From LMUY01 sp965198565 (GTDB lineage Bacteria > Pseudomonadota > Alphaproteobacteria > Acetobacterales > Acetobacteraceae): a stretch of 64,000 nt of DNA. A model generated the notes under the pieces. The model ran no database searches and was not told the DNA's origin. It was given only the letters and a program-made list of their open reading frames with translations. The stretch covers positions 620,001 to 684,000 of the forward strand of contig OZ240665.1 in the NCBI GenBank assembly GCA_965198565.1. The letters run 5' to 3'. This document shows, one piece after another, positions 43,301 through 50,267 of this stretch (position 1 is the first letter of the stretch; every line of letters starts with the position of its first letter). A program made the position numbers and the translations under genes.

Positions 43301-44210
43301 CCTGGCGCAGTTCGGCACCAACCCGTTGGCTCCGGCCGGCACGGCGCTGCGGCATGGTGCGTCCAGCGCCGCCGGCGTCGCCCTGGCGCTCGGCTACAGC
43401 TACGGCGACGCCAGCGCCGACATCGGCACCACGCCGCTCGGGTTTCAGCTCACCAACGTGGTCGGCGGGGTCGAACTGGCGCCGCACCTGACGGACGGGC
43501 TGACCCTGCGCGCCACGCTGGACCGGCGGGCCGTCACCGACAGCCTGCTCTCCTACGGCGGCGAGACCGACGCGCGGACCGGCGCGAGCTGGGGCGGCGT
43601 TACCCGCGACCACGCGCACCTGCAGCTCGAGGGCGCGAAGGGCGGCACGACCTACTATGCCGGCGCCGGTGGCGGCCTGCTCACGGGGCAGAACGTGCGC
43701 ACCAACACGGAGATCGATGCGGGCGCCGGCTTCGGCGTGCCGGTGTGGAGCACGGGCAGCCAGGAAATCCGCACCGGGCTCGACCTGGTCTACTTCAGCT
43801 ACGACCGCAACCTGCAGAACTTCACCTTCGGCAGCGGCGGTTATTTCAGCCCGCAGAACTTCGTCGCCGGGCTGATCCCGATCACCTATCGCCAGACCGT
43901 TTCCCCCGACCTCAGCTTCAGCGTCGGCGGATCGCTGGGCGTGCAGAGCTTCAGCGAGAAGAGCACGCCGGTGTTCCAGGAAGGCGGGCTGCAGCAATCC
44001 CTGCTCGGCCTGGCCGCGCTGCAGCCGGGCACCACCACGACGCTGTCCGGCACGCAGACCACTGGCTTGTCCGGCGGGGCGCATGCCGAGATCGACTACC
44101 GTGCGCTGCAGCAACTGCATATTGGCGCCAAGGCCGGCTTCGACCGCTCGGGCAACTTCACCGAGGGCACCGGGCTGGTCTATGCGCGCTACGTGTTCAG
44201 CGGCTGGTGA
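40353..44210 (+). CDS. bcsC: cellulose export outer-membrane protein with TPR repeats
   Basis: A 1285-residue protein that carries the glucan chain across the periplasm and outer membrane. It has a signal peptide (MTRAWLLAAATALPLAAHA), then a long series of TPR helices up to about residue 830 (for example AAAALRRALELDPANADALA, AERVFADALAQNPDDVDALA), a Pro-rich linker, and a C-terminal BcsC beta barrel from about 920 (ASLSLRGRSGPSGLASLYDL, FGVPVWSTGSQEIRTGLDL), ending YARYVFSGW. The start is two bases after the bcsAB stop. The length agrees with family members (about 1150-1330). It is co-transcribed with bcsAB and bcsD. Confidence 0.95.
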   Translation: MTRAWLLAAATALPLAAHAQAANPALTVLLGQAAYWRAHGQPDQAAAALRRALELDPANADALAQQAQDAADRGDLAAARAALAKLKSAQPDDPRVAMLEQSLNGAALNPSALAQARALALSGKAAEAVAAYQRLFKGSAPPPALATEYYQTLSGTPNGQAAALAGLAAALRSNPDDLHAQLAYAQTLTIRDTTRAAGLERLAALSRTPELTQPAQDAWREALLWSGNSPQIMGQIDAYLDRFPADADMARRRAILAAAAPDPAAKLRATGYQAMQEHRNADAERVFADALAQNPDDVDALAMLAILRREQGRGREAQALLDRALALAPDRRNELLAATSVPAHPGPSATAIRGAYAQVNQLADAGDYPAAEAALRKLMGPRPAPGSLVQLGYIQLRAGDLASAEASFRQALGGRQNAAAQAGLAALRGLQQAQADGLRDQAHRAESPDEKARLYRLAIAQDPANPWLRLDFARALLAARQPGEARAVMAPVLDAAHPSADTARAALYYADSAGDDALVLTLAAHLPPRDRTPELAGIVRRAEVAQDLRDARSQPSLAAMRDRMLDLAANPDPTGARAAAFAQELTRRGDKPGARAVIRAALTGDASPTAEQRIAYAGALVAAGFPKDAEAITAALAPTELNPLQRSTLASVQTAAAVERADQLNDAGDAAAAYDQLAPRLAQDPQNPDLNMALARLYQARQRPRTAVQIDESLLKTNPDDLSVHVAAISAALSAGELGHASQLAQDTKRLFPDEPGAWMAAAQVARGRGDNGGALADLRTARRLRVQQLSGAPGGSPTAQAEPGAARYAAYQAPGIASDASPLPQAVAGEPVTRSYERVAQSTPDPALDAFINPPAASVPRGTRPVTTVQDGLGSNPFRTAPQATPDEPDSLPTLPGEVQAKQPPDAITAEIDSSINEVSSDVAPTASASLSLRGRSGPSGLASLYDLTAPLEATYSPGGYGRLKLAVTPEYLDAGNTAANNLAQFGTNPLAPAGTALRHGASSAAGVALALGYSYGDASADIGTTPLGFQLTNVVGGVELAPHLTDGLTLRATLDRRAVTDSLLSYGGETDARTGASWGGVTRDHAHLQLEGAKGGTTYYAGAGGGLLTGQNVRTNTEIDAGAGFGVPVWSTGSQEIRTGLDLVYFSYDRNLQNFTFGSGGYFSPQNFVAGLIPITYRQTVSPDLSFSVGGSLGVQSFSEKSTPVFQEGGLQQSLLGLAALQPGTTTTLSGTQTTGLSGGAHAEIDYRALQQLHIGAKAGFDRSGNFTEGTGLVYARYVFSGW

Positions 44211-44212
44211 GC

Positions 44213-44683
44213 ATGGACCCGCCCCAATCCACAGCTTGGGAGCCGTCACGCTGGCGGCTGTTCCTGCGCGCCATCGCGGAGGAGGTGGAGAGCCGGGGCG
44301 GGGACGGCCGCGACGCGCTGTTGCGCGGGGTGGGCCGGCGGATGTCCGCGCTGATGCCGCTGCCGGGCGTCGGCACGCTGGAGGCGCTGCAGATGGAGAT
44401 GAACGACGCGCTCGCCGCCATGGGCTGGGGCGCGGTGCAGTTGGGCGTGGACGAGACCGACCCGGCGCTCACCCTGCTGCATACCGGGCTGCCGCGGATC
44501 GGCTCGATGGGCACGCCGCCGGGTCACTGGCTGGCCGGGTTGCTGCCGGGGTTGTATGACGGCTGGCTGGCGCAGCAACCGGGCGCGCAGCCCGCCCTGT
44601 ACACGCATCGGGTCGGCGCCACAGCCGGCCCGGCGGTGACGCTGCGCTACTCTCTCCCGCCCGCGGCTGCGGTGGCCGCCTGA
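44213..44683 (+). CDS. bcsD: cellulose crystallinity protein BcsD
   Basis: A 156-residue periplasmic protein found mainly in cellulose-producing Acetobacteraceae. There it forms an octameric ring that guides glucan chains into ribbons. Landmarks are WRLFLRAIAEEVESRG, RMSALMPLPGVGTLEALQME, MNDALAAMGWG and HTGLPRIGS with GHWLAGLLPGLYDGWL. No signal peptide is seen, as in the known protein. Its ATG lies two bases after the bcsC stop. Presence of BcsD is the strongest taxonomic hint in the window and predicts crystalline cellulose. The operon ends here, with a palindromic repeat about 70 bp downstream. Confidence 0.93.
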   Translation: MDPPQSTAWEPSRWRLFLRAIAEEVESRGGDGRDALLRGVGRRMSALMPLPGVGTLEALQMEMNDALAAMGWGAVQLGVDETDPALTLLHTGLPRIGSMGTPPGHWLAGLLPGLYDGWLAQQPGAQPALYTHRVGATAGPAVTLRYSLPPAAAVAA

Positions 44684-44705
44684 CCGCAAGCGCGGGCACG
44701 GCATC

Positions 44706-44789
44706 CACATCGTCTCTCATCCGAATGCGGGTAGATAGCCTCTCCTTCTCCCTCTCCCGTCCTACACGGGAGAGGGTCGGGGTGAGGGC
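44706..44789. repeat. composite repeat with palindrome, 3' of the bcs operon
   Basis: CACATCGTCTCTCATCC and GCGGGTAGATAG module followed by CCCTCTCCCG-TCCTACA-CGGGAGAGGG arms (44751-44777) and a CGGGGTGAGGG tail. Likely also serves as terminator of the cellulose operon. Confidence 0.75.
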
Positions 44790-44937
44790 TCTTCGGGCGA
44801 CCATGACGGGTGCAGGTTCAGTCCACTGCGCCGACGGATCGCGGGCCTCGCACCCTCACCCGTATCCCTCTGCCGTGGGCCGTCTGGGTTTGAGCCTCCT
44901 GCCGCCGTAAGGAGTTCCTTAAGGCGGCCGTTGAGGT

Positions 44938-45354
44938 ATGCGGATGGATGGCGTGGTGGAGATCATCACCGGGCGAGAGCGTCGGCGGCGCTGGAGCCTG
45001 CAGGACATGGTGCGGATCGTTGCTGAGACCAACGAGCCGGGTTCGATGATCCGTGCCGTAGCCGCCCGGCATGGCGTCTGCGAGAGCCTGTTGTTCACGT
45101 GGCGTCGCCAGGCGCGTGAGGGCCTGCTGGGGCCGGCTGCGGAGAGCCCCGTGTTCGTGCCGGTGCAGGCTCTCACGTCGGCAAGCACGGCGGTCGCACC
45201 GCTTGATGAGAGATCGCGCCCGGCATCGGCATCGCGGTCCGTGGGTGCGCCTGGTCTGATCGAGATTGAGCTTGGCAACGGGCGTCAGGTCCGCGTCGGC
45301 AGCGATGTGAACCTGGCCGCCCTGCGGCGCGTGCTGGCGGCGTTGCGCGAGTGA
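44938..45354 (+). CDS. tnpA: IS66 accessory protein TnpA
   Basis: A 138-residue protein with an N-terminal helix-turn-helix of the IS3/IS911-like transposase type (RRRWSLQDMVRIVAETNEPG, IRAVAARHGVCESLLFTWRR). The C-terminal part is typical of IS66 OrfA (LIEIELGNGRQVRVGSDVNL, LRRVLAALRE). It binds element DNA and is needed with TnpB for efficient transposition in related elements. Start ATG 44938 lies inside the element's left end region. Its TGA overlaps the GTG of tnpB (GTGA), giving translational coupling as in IS679. Confidence 0.92.
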   Translation: MRMDGVVEIITGRERRRRWSLQDMVRIVAETNEPGSMIRAVAARHGVCESLLFTWRRQAREGLLGPAAESPVFVPVQALTSASTAVAPLDERSRPASASRSVGAPGLIEIELGNGRQVRVGSDVNLAALRRVLAALRE

Positions 45355-45698
45355 TCCCGATTGCCAGCAGCGTGCGGATATGGCTGGCGACGGGCCACAC
45401 GGACATGCGCCGCGGTATGCCGGGTCTCGCGCTGCTCGTGCAGGAGGGGCTCGGCCGGGATCCGTTCGCGGGTGATGTCTTCGTCTTTCGGGGTCGCAGC
45501 GGATCGCTGTTGAAGGCGGTTTGGCACGATGGCCTCGGCCTGTCGCTTTATGCCAAGCGTCTGGACCGCGGACGCTTCGTGTGGCCACAAACAGTGGATG
45601 GCGTGGTGGCGCTGACAGCCGGTCAGATGAGCTATCTGCTCGAGGGGATCGACTGGCGCAACCCGCAGCAGACCTGGCGTCCGCAATCGGCAGGATAG
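45351..45698 (+). CDS. tnpB: IS66 accessory protein TnpB (Orf2)
   Basis: A 115-residue protein of the IS66 Orf2 family. VRIWLATGHTDMRRGMPGLA, VFVFRGRSGSLLKAVWHDG, GLSLYAKRLDRGRFVWP and LTAGQMSYLLEGIDWR are its standard blocks. The GTG start overlaps the tnpA stop. Its role in transposition is required but not biochemically defined. It is complete, with no frameshift, and is followed after 58 bp by the transposase gene. Confidence 0.95.
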   Translation: MIPIASSVRIWLATGHTDMRRGMPGLALLVQEGLGRDPFAGDVFVFRGRSGSLLKAVWHDGLGLSLYAKRLDRGRFVWPQTVDGVVALTAGQMSYLLEGIDWRNPQQTWRPQSAG

Positions 45699-45756
45699 CC
45701 GCCACGAGCTGCTGAAAACAGTACCACGGCGACCTGGTTCGTGATTCAATACCAGC

Positions 45757-47388
45757 ATGGACGCCGAGCTTGCCGCCCTGCCGGATGATGTCGATGCGCT
45801 CAAGGCGGCCCTGCTGGCCGCCCGCGCCGAAACCGCTATCGCCCTGGCGGAGCAGTCCAGCAATCGGGCGCTGATCGCCCATCTCAAGCTGCAGATCGAG
45901 AAGCTTAACCGGGACCGCTTCGGCCCGCGCTCCGAGCGTACCGCCCGCCTGTTGGACCAGATGGAGCTGCAGCTCGAGGAGCTTGAGACCGCAGCCATCG
46001 AGGACGAACTGGCCGCGGAAACCGCTGCCGCCAAGACCACCACCGTGGCGGGCTTCACCCGCGCGCGTCCGGCCCGGCGCCCGTTCCCCGAGCACCTACC
46101 GCGCGAGCGCGTCGTCGTTCCCGGTCCAGTGGCCTGCGCCTGCTGCGGAAGCGCCCGCCTGTCCAAGTTGGGCGAGGACGTCACCGAGAGCCTTGAGACC
46201 ATTCCCCGCACCTGGAAGGTCGTCCAGTACGTGCGCGAGAAGTTCTCCTGCCGGGATTGCGAGCGCATCAGCCAGCCCCCGGCGCCGTTCCACGTGATCC
46301 CGCGGGGTTGGGCTGGCCCGAACCTGCTGGCCATGATCCTGTTCGAGAAGTTCGGACAGCATCAGCCTCTCAACCGCCAGGCCGAGCGCTATGCTCGCGA
46401 GGGCGTGCCGCTTAGCCTATCGACGTTGGCCGACCAGGTCGGCGCCTGCACGACGGTGCTGATGCCGTTGTTTCTTCGTTTGGAGGCCCATGTCATGGCC
46501 GCCGAGCGGCTGCACGGCGACGACACCACCGTGCCCGTGCTGGCGCGTGGCAAGACCGATATTGCCCGGCTCTGGACCTACGTGCGCGATGACCGGCCGT
46601 TCGGCGGACCGGCACCGCCAGGGGCGGTGTTCTACTACTCGCGCGACCGCGGTGGCGAGCATCCGCAAAGCCACCTGGCAGGATATGCCGGGCTGCTGCA
46701 GGCCGACGCCTATGGCGGCTACGGCAAGCTCTACGAGCCCGGACGCAAGCCCGGACCGATCCTGGAAGCCGCATGTTGGGCCCATGCCCGGCGAAAGTTC
46801 TTCGTGCTGGCCGACATCGCAGGCAGCGCGCGCCGGGCGGCGCAGGGCAAGGCTCCGGCAGTGCTGTCGCCGATCTGCCTGGAGACCGTGCAGCGCATCG
46901 ACGCCTTGTTCGACATCGAGCGTGACATCAACGGCCACGCCGCTGAAGCGCGCCAAACAACCCGGCAGGCCCTATCGGCACCACTGGTCGCCGACCTGCA
47001 TCGGTGGCTCAGCGAGCAACGAGGCAAGCTGGCGCGCGGCAACGACGTCGCCCGCGCCATCGATTACCTACTGAAACGCTGGCCTGCTTTCACGCGGTTC
47101 CTCGACGATGGGCGGATCTGCATCAGCAACAACGCCGCCGAACGCGCGCTGAGGGGGATAGCCCTCGGGCGCAAGTCGTGGCTGTTCTGCGGGTCGGATC
47201 GTGGCGGGCAGCGCGCCGCAGTGATGTACAGCCTGATCGTCACGGCCAAGATGAACGATGTCGACCCGCAAGCCTGGCTGGCGGATGTGTTGGCTCGCAT
47301 CGCCGGGCATCCAGCCAAGCGCCTCGATGACCTGCTGCCCTGGAATTGGGCCAAAACCGCCGCCCCTCCGGTTCATCAGGCCGCCTAA
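45757..47388 (+). CDS. tnpC: IS66 family DDE transposase TnpC
   Basis: The 543-residue transposase. It has an N-terminal leucine-zipper-like coil (LIAHLKLQIEKLNRDRFGPR), a zinc-binding region (CACCGS and CRDC), and a DDE core with Asp in LHGDDTTVPVLARGKT, Asp in LLQADAYGGYGKLY and Glu in ISNNAAERALRGIALGRKSW. The IS66 C-terminal stretch DVLARIAGHPAKRLDDLLPW follows. All catalytic residues are present and the frame is intact, so the copy could be active. It ends 52 bp before the right inverted repeat. Confidence 0.96.
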   Translation: MDAELAALPDDVDALKAALLAARAETAIALAEQSSNRALIAHLKLQIEKLNRDRFGPRSERTARLLDQMELQLEELETAAIEDELAAETAAAKTTTVAGFTRARPARRPFPEHLPRERVVVPGPVACACCGSARLSKLGEDVTESLETIPRTWKVVQYVREKFSCRDCERISQPPAPFHVIPRGWAGPNLLAMILFEKFGQHQPLNRQAERYAREGVPLSLSTLADQVGACTTVLMPLFLRLEAHVMAAERLHGDDTTVPVLARGKTDIARLWTYVRDDRPFGGPAPPGAVFYYSRDRGGEHPQSHLAGYAGLLQADAYGGYGKLYEPGRKPGPILEAACWAHARRKFFVLADIAGSARRAAQGKAPAVLSPICLETVQRIDALFDIERDINGHAAEARQTTRQALSAPLVADLHRWLSEQRGKLARGNDVARAIDYLLKRWPAFTRFLDDGRICISNNAAERALRGIALGRKSWLFCGSDRGGQRAAVMYSLIVTAKMNDVDPQAWLADVLARIAGHPAKRLDDLLPWNWAKTAAPPVHQAA

Positions 47389-47440
47389 GCACCTCGCCAA
47401 TTGGCTGCAATCAACACGGCGGTGCTCGGCGGATGCTTAC

Positions 47441-47533
47441 CCTCACCCCGACCCTCTCCCGCAAGCGGGAGAGGGAGATATTCTTCGGCTGGAAGATGTG
47501 TGCATTCGGTAGGATCAAGTCCGGCCATTGCTC
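47441..47533. repeat. right part of the IS66-interrupted repeat plus inverted composite module
   Basis: CCTCACCCCGACCCTCTCCC, GCAAGC loop and GGGAGAGGG (to about 47475). AGATATTCTTCGG and, inverted, GGATCAAGTCCGGCCAT (complement of ATGGCCGGACTTGATCC) follow, matching the module at 6221-6321. Confidence 0.75.
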
Positions 47534-48713
47534 AAGCCGACCCATCGAGCAATGCCAGCAGTGCGTGCCCCGTGTCCGGATGGCGCAGGATCTCCTCGTT
47601 CTCCTCGTAGATGAGCACATCGGCTCCCCGCACCGCGGCGTCCCGCTGCTCCGGGACCACATCGTGCAACCGGTAATCGTCATCCTCCCAAGTCACCATC
47701 TCGCTGTGCCAATACTCGAACTCGGTGACGCTGATCGCGCATGGCAGCGCGGCCTGCGCACTCACCATCGCATGGCCGAAGCTGCCCCCCGCCAGCACCA
47801 CCCGCTCCGGCCGGCATACCGGCGGCGGCGGTGCCGGCTGGACGGTGACGGCCGGCACCGGCACGGCCCAGGGATGGTTGAACAGGTTGGTCAAGCGGGC
47901 CAGGTCGACGTCCTGACCGGTGGCACGCGGGGCCATGTGCCAGGTGAAGTGGAACGGGGCGTAGCCTTGGTGCGGGCGCAACCGGTCGAGCTCCGTCAGC
48001 ACGCTCTGCGCGGCCAAAGCGGCGCCAACCGCGTTCCAATGCGTGCCTCCCGGCGGAAACAGGGCGAACGGGTAGGCCGGCCGCGCCGCTGCCAAGGTTG
48101 CCGTGGTGTCGACGACATGAACGCCGTTCTCCCGCAGCATGGCAACCCACGCGGGAACCAAGCCGGTCTGGTCGGCGGCGTGGACGGGGCAGACGTAGTC
48201 GCTCGGCAGGAACCCCGGGTTCTGCGCCACCTTGGACGGGGTCAGCATATAGACGAAGCTATGGCCACGCGCCTCCACCAGGTCCTGCATGCGCCGGATG
48301 CTGGCGGCCCATTGCAAGGCGCCGGGTCGCCAGGCGGCGATATCACGGCTGCACCAGTCTTCGGCGTAGGGCAGCTCCAACAACTCGTGGCCGCGCCCCA
48401 GCAGCACGCCCGAGACGGGAGAGGCGCCCAACACCGAGTAGAAAAACTGGTTCCGCAGCCGGACCGCGTCCTGGTACAGCGGCATGGATTGGCCGATGGT
48501 GTGGGCGACGGCCGATTGTGTCTGGCCTTGCAGCATCGCCGTTTCCGACCAGGGGATCGTCTGCTTGTTCGTCACCCCATCCAGCCGGGGGGACAGTTTC
48601 ATCGGGCTGAGCCCCATGCCGAGCATCAGCAGATTGGCGAGCAGCAACAGCGAGCCCGTCGCGACGACGAGGGCGCCGAGGCCAAGCGGTATCCAACCAA
48701 GGCAACGCCGCAT
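47532..48713 (-). CDS. AlgJ/AlgX-like SGNH O-acetyltransferase-family protein
   Basis: A 393-residue protein with an N-terminal signal anchor (LGLGALVVATGSLLLLANLLML) and an AlgJ/AlgX-like periplasmic domain. Landmarks are FVYMLTPSKVAQNPGFLP, GGTHWNAVGAALAAQSVL (the conserved Thr-His-Trp) and VVLAGGSFGHAM (the nucleophile region, GGSF), with DVLIYEENEEIL near the end. In alginate and acetylated cellulose systems such proteins accept acetyl groups from an MBOAT partner and add them to polysaccharide. The partner gene is just upstream (5-bp gap), so the pair forms an operon. The start is ATG 48713. It lies next to the bcs operon, separated only by the IS66 element. Confidence 0.82.
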   Translation of the reverse strand: MRRCLGWIPLGLGALVVATGSLLLLANLLMLGMGLSPMKLSPRLDGVTNKQTIPWSETAMLQGQTQSAVAHTIGQSMPLYQDAVRLRNQFFYSVLGASPVSGVLLGRGHELLELPYAEDWCSRDIAAWRPGALQWAASIRRMQDLVEARGHSFVYMLTPSKVAQNPGFLPSDYVCPVHAADQTGLVPAWVAMLRENGVHVVDTTATLAAARPAYPFALFPPGGTHWNAVGAALAAQSVLTELDRLRPHQGYAPFHFTWHMAPRATGQDVDLARLTNLFNHPWAVPVPAVTVQPAPPPPVCRPERVVLAGGSFGHAMVSAQAALPCAISVTEFEYWHSEMVTWEDDDYRLHDVVPEQRDAAVRGADVLIYEENEEILRHPDTGHALLALLDGSA

Positions 48714-48718
48714 CGGCT

Positions 48719-50137
48719 TCAAAACCGGAAGTAGAGGAACGGGCGGAACGGGGCGGCCAGGGCAAACCCCAGGGCGAGCAGGAACAGCATCGAGAGCGCC
48801 AGGTCGGTCGCCGCGCGCCCGGCCGGGGCCAGCACGACGGCCTGGCTGAGCCGGTCGAAGCCGCGGACCCGGGGCAGGAAGGAGATCGCCGCCGCCAGCC
48901 CCGCCGCTGCCAGCAGCTCGGGCGTGAACCATAGGCCGGGGGCAGAGCCGTGACGCGCTGGGTCCAACATGGCGGCGATGATGTTCCCGGCCTGCGGCAG
49001 GGAGCCGGCGCGGAACACCGTCCAGCCCACCATCGTCACCAGGAAGGTCAATAGGTTTGCTGCCGCTGCGGGCATTGCGCCGAGCCAGCGCAGCAGGAAC
49101 AGCCGGTCCAGCACCAGGAACAGCCCGTTATAGGCGCCCCAGACGACGTAGGTCCACGCGGCGCCATGCCATAGGCCGCTGAGCAGGAAGCACGTCCATA
49201 GGTTGGTGTAGCGCCGGGCTGTCGGCACCCGGTTGCCGCCGAGCGGGATGTAGAGGTACTCGCGGATCCAGGTGGAGAGCGAGATGTGCCAGCGCCGCCA
49301 GAACTCGGTGATGCTGAGCGAGATGTAGGGCCTGTCGAAGTTCTCGTTCAGCCGGAAGCCGAGCATGCGGGCCAGGCCGATCGCCATGTCGGAATAGGCG
49401 CTGAAATCGAGGTAGATCTGGAAGGTGAAGCAGAGCACGCCCCACCAGGCGTCCAGGCCGCTGAGGGTCGCCGGGTCGGCGTTGAAGCTCATGTCGGCGC
49501 CGGTGGCGAGGGTGTCGGCCAGCAGCAGCTTCTTCACCACGCCGAGCATGAAGCGGCGGAAGCCTGTGGCCAGGTCGCCGGCGCGGTGCCGCCCGTGTGC
49601 CAGCAGTTGGCCTTCCAACTCGTGGTATTTGATGATCGGGCCGGCGAGCAGCTTGGGGAACAGGAACACGTAGAGCAGGTAGGTGGTGAAGCGCGGCGCC
49701 GGCTGGCTCAGGCCGCGCTCGAGGTCCACCAGGTAGGTGATCTTCTCGAACACGATGAAGGAGACGCCGATCGGCAGCGCCACGCGCAGGATGGGCAGCG
49801 CCGGGCCGCCGAGCGGGACCAGCAGGTCGTTCAGGTTGGCGGCTGCGAACCCGGCGTATTTATAATAGCCCAGCATGGCGAGGTTGGTCGCCACGCCCAC
49901 GGCCACCGCCCATTTGCCTGCCCGTCCGCGCTTGGCCGCGAGTGGCCCGAGCGCGTAGTCCACGACGCAGGTGAGCAGCACCACGGGCACGAACAGCGGT
50001 TCGGCCCAGAGATAGAAGCACAGGCTGGCCACCAGCAGCACGGCCGCGCGCGGCTCGGCCTGGCGGCGCACCAGCAGGAACAGGGCGAACACCACCGGGA
50101 AGAACAGCAGCAGGAACAACGGCTCGTAGAACAGCAT
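48719..50137 (-). CDS. MBOAT-family polysaccharide O-acyltransferase (AlgI-like)
   Basis: A 472-residue multi-pass membrane acyltransferase (about 10-12 TMs). Family landmarks are LFYEPLFLLLFFPVVF, LGYYKYAGF, LPIGVSFIVFEKITYLVD, IYLDFSAYSDMAIGLARMLG (the YxDFSxYSDMA block), EFWRRWHISLSTWIREYLY and the active-site His in SGLWHGAAWTYVVWG. AlgI-type MBOATs carry acetyl groups across the inner membrane for O-acetylation of exopolysaccharides. The start is ATG 50137; the gene is divergent from uvrB. It is the first gene of the AlgI/AlgJ-like pair. Cellulose is the obvious candidate substrate from the neighbourhood, but this is inference. Confidence 0.92.
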   Translation of the reverse strand: MLFYEPLFLLLFFPVVFALFLLVRRQAEPRAAVLLVASLCFYLWAEPLFVPVVLLTCVVDYALGPLAAKRGRAGKWAVAVGVATNLAMLGYYKYAGFAAANLNDLLVPLGGPALPILRVALPIGVSFIVFEKITYLVDLERGLSQPAPRFTTYLLYVFLFPKLLAGPIIKYHELEGQLLAHGRHRAGDLATGFRRFMLGVVKKLLLADTLATGADMSFNADPATLSGLDAWWGVLCFTFQIYLDFSAYSDMAIGLARMLGFRLNENFDRPYISLSITEFWRRWHISLSTWIREYLYIPLGGNRVPTARRYTNLWTCFLLSGLWHGAAWTYVVWGAYNGLFLVLDRLFLLRWLGAMPAAAANLLTFLVTMVGWTVFRAGSLPQAGNIIAAMLDPARHGSAPGLWFTPELLAAAGLAAAISFLPRVRGFDRLSQAVVLAPAGRAATDLALSMLFLLALGFALAAPFRPFLYFRF

Positions 50138-50267
50138 GGCGCGCGGCTTAGAGCGGTTCGCGGAAAAGGGGAACCGCCCGGGGGCGCCAAGGGGCGCTTC
50201 AGCGGACTCGACGCGCCGGTTTAGCAGGGCCATGTCTGTGGACGCGCCCGCGGAAGAGGAGAGTTCC

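Larger units (their letters stand above)
44862..47440 (+). mobile_element. IS66-family insertion sequence, complete, with 8-bp target duplication
   Basis: A 2579-bp element with tnpA, tnpB and tnpC. Left end GTATCCCTCTGCCGTGGGCC and inverted right end GTAAGCATCCGCCGAGCACC match at about two thirds of positions. It is flanked by the perfect direct repeat CCTCACCC (44854-44861 and 47441-47448). Removing the element and one copy of the repeat restores a normal palindromic unit (CCCTCACCCCGACCCTCTCCC), so the element inserted into the repeat. All three genes are intact. Confidence 0.93.

Noticed and set aside
40188..44249. Long minus-strand open frame opposite bcsC
   Set aside because: Shadow of BcsC, whose signal peptide, TPR repeats and barrel are recognisable on the plus strand.
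44907..44937. GTAAGGAGTTCC at 44907 as the IS66 left end
   Set aside because: It starts with GTAAG like the right end, but the flanks then share no duplication. Starting at 44862 gives a perfect 8-bp duplication and restores the repeat.
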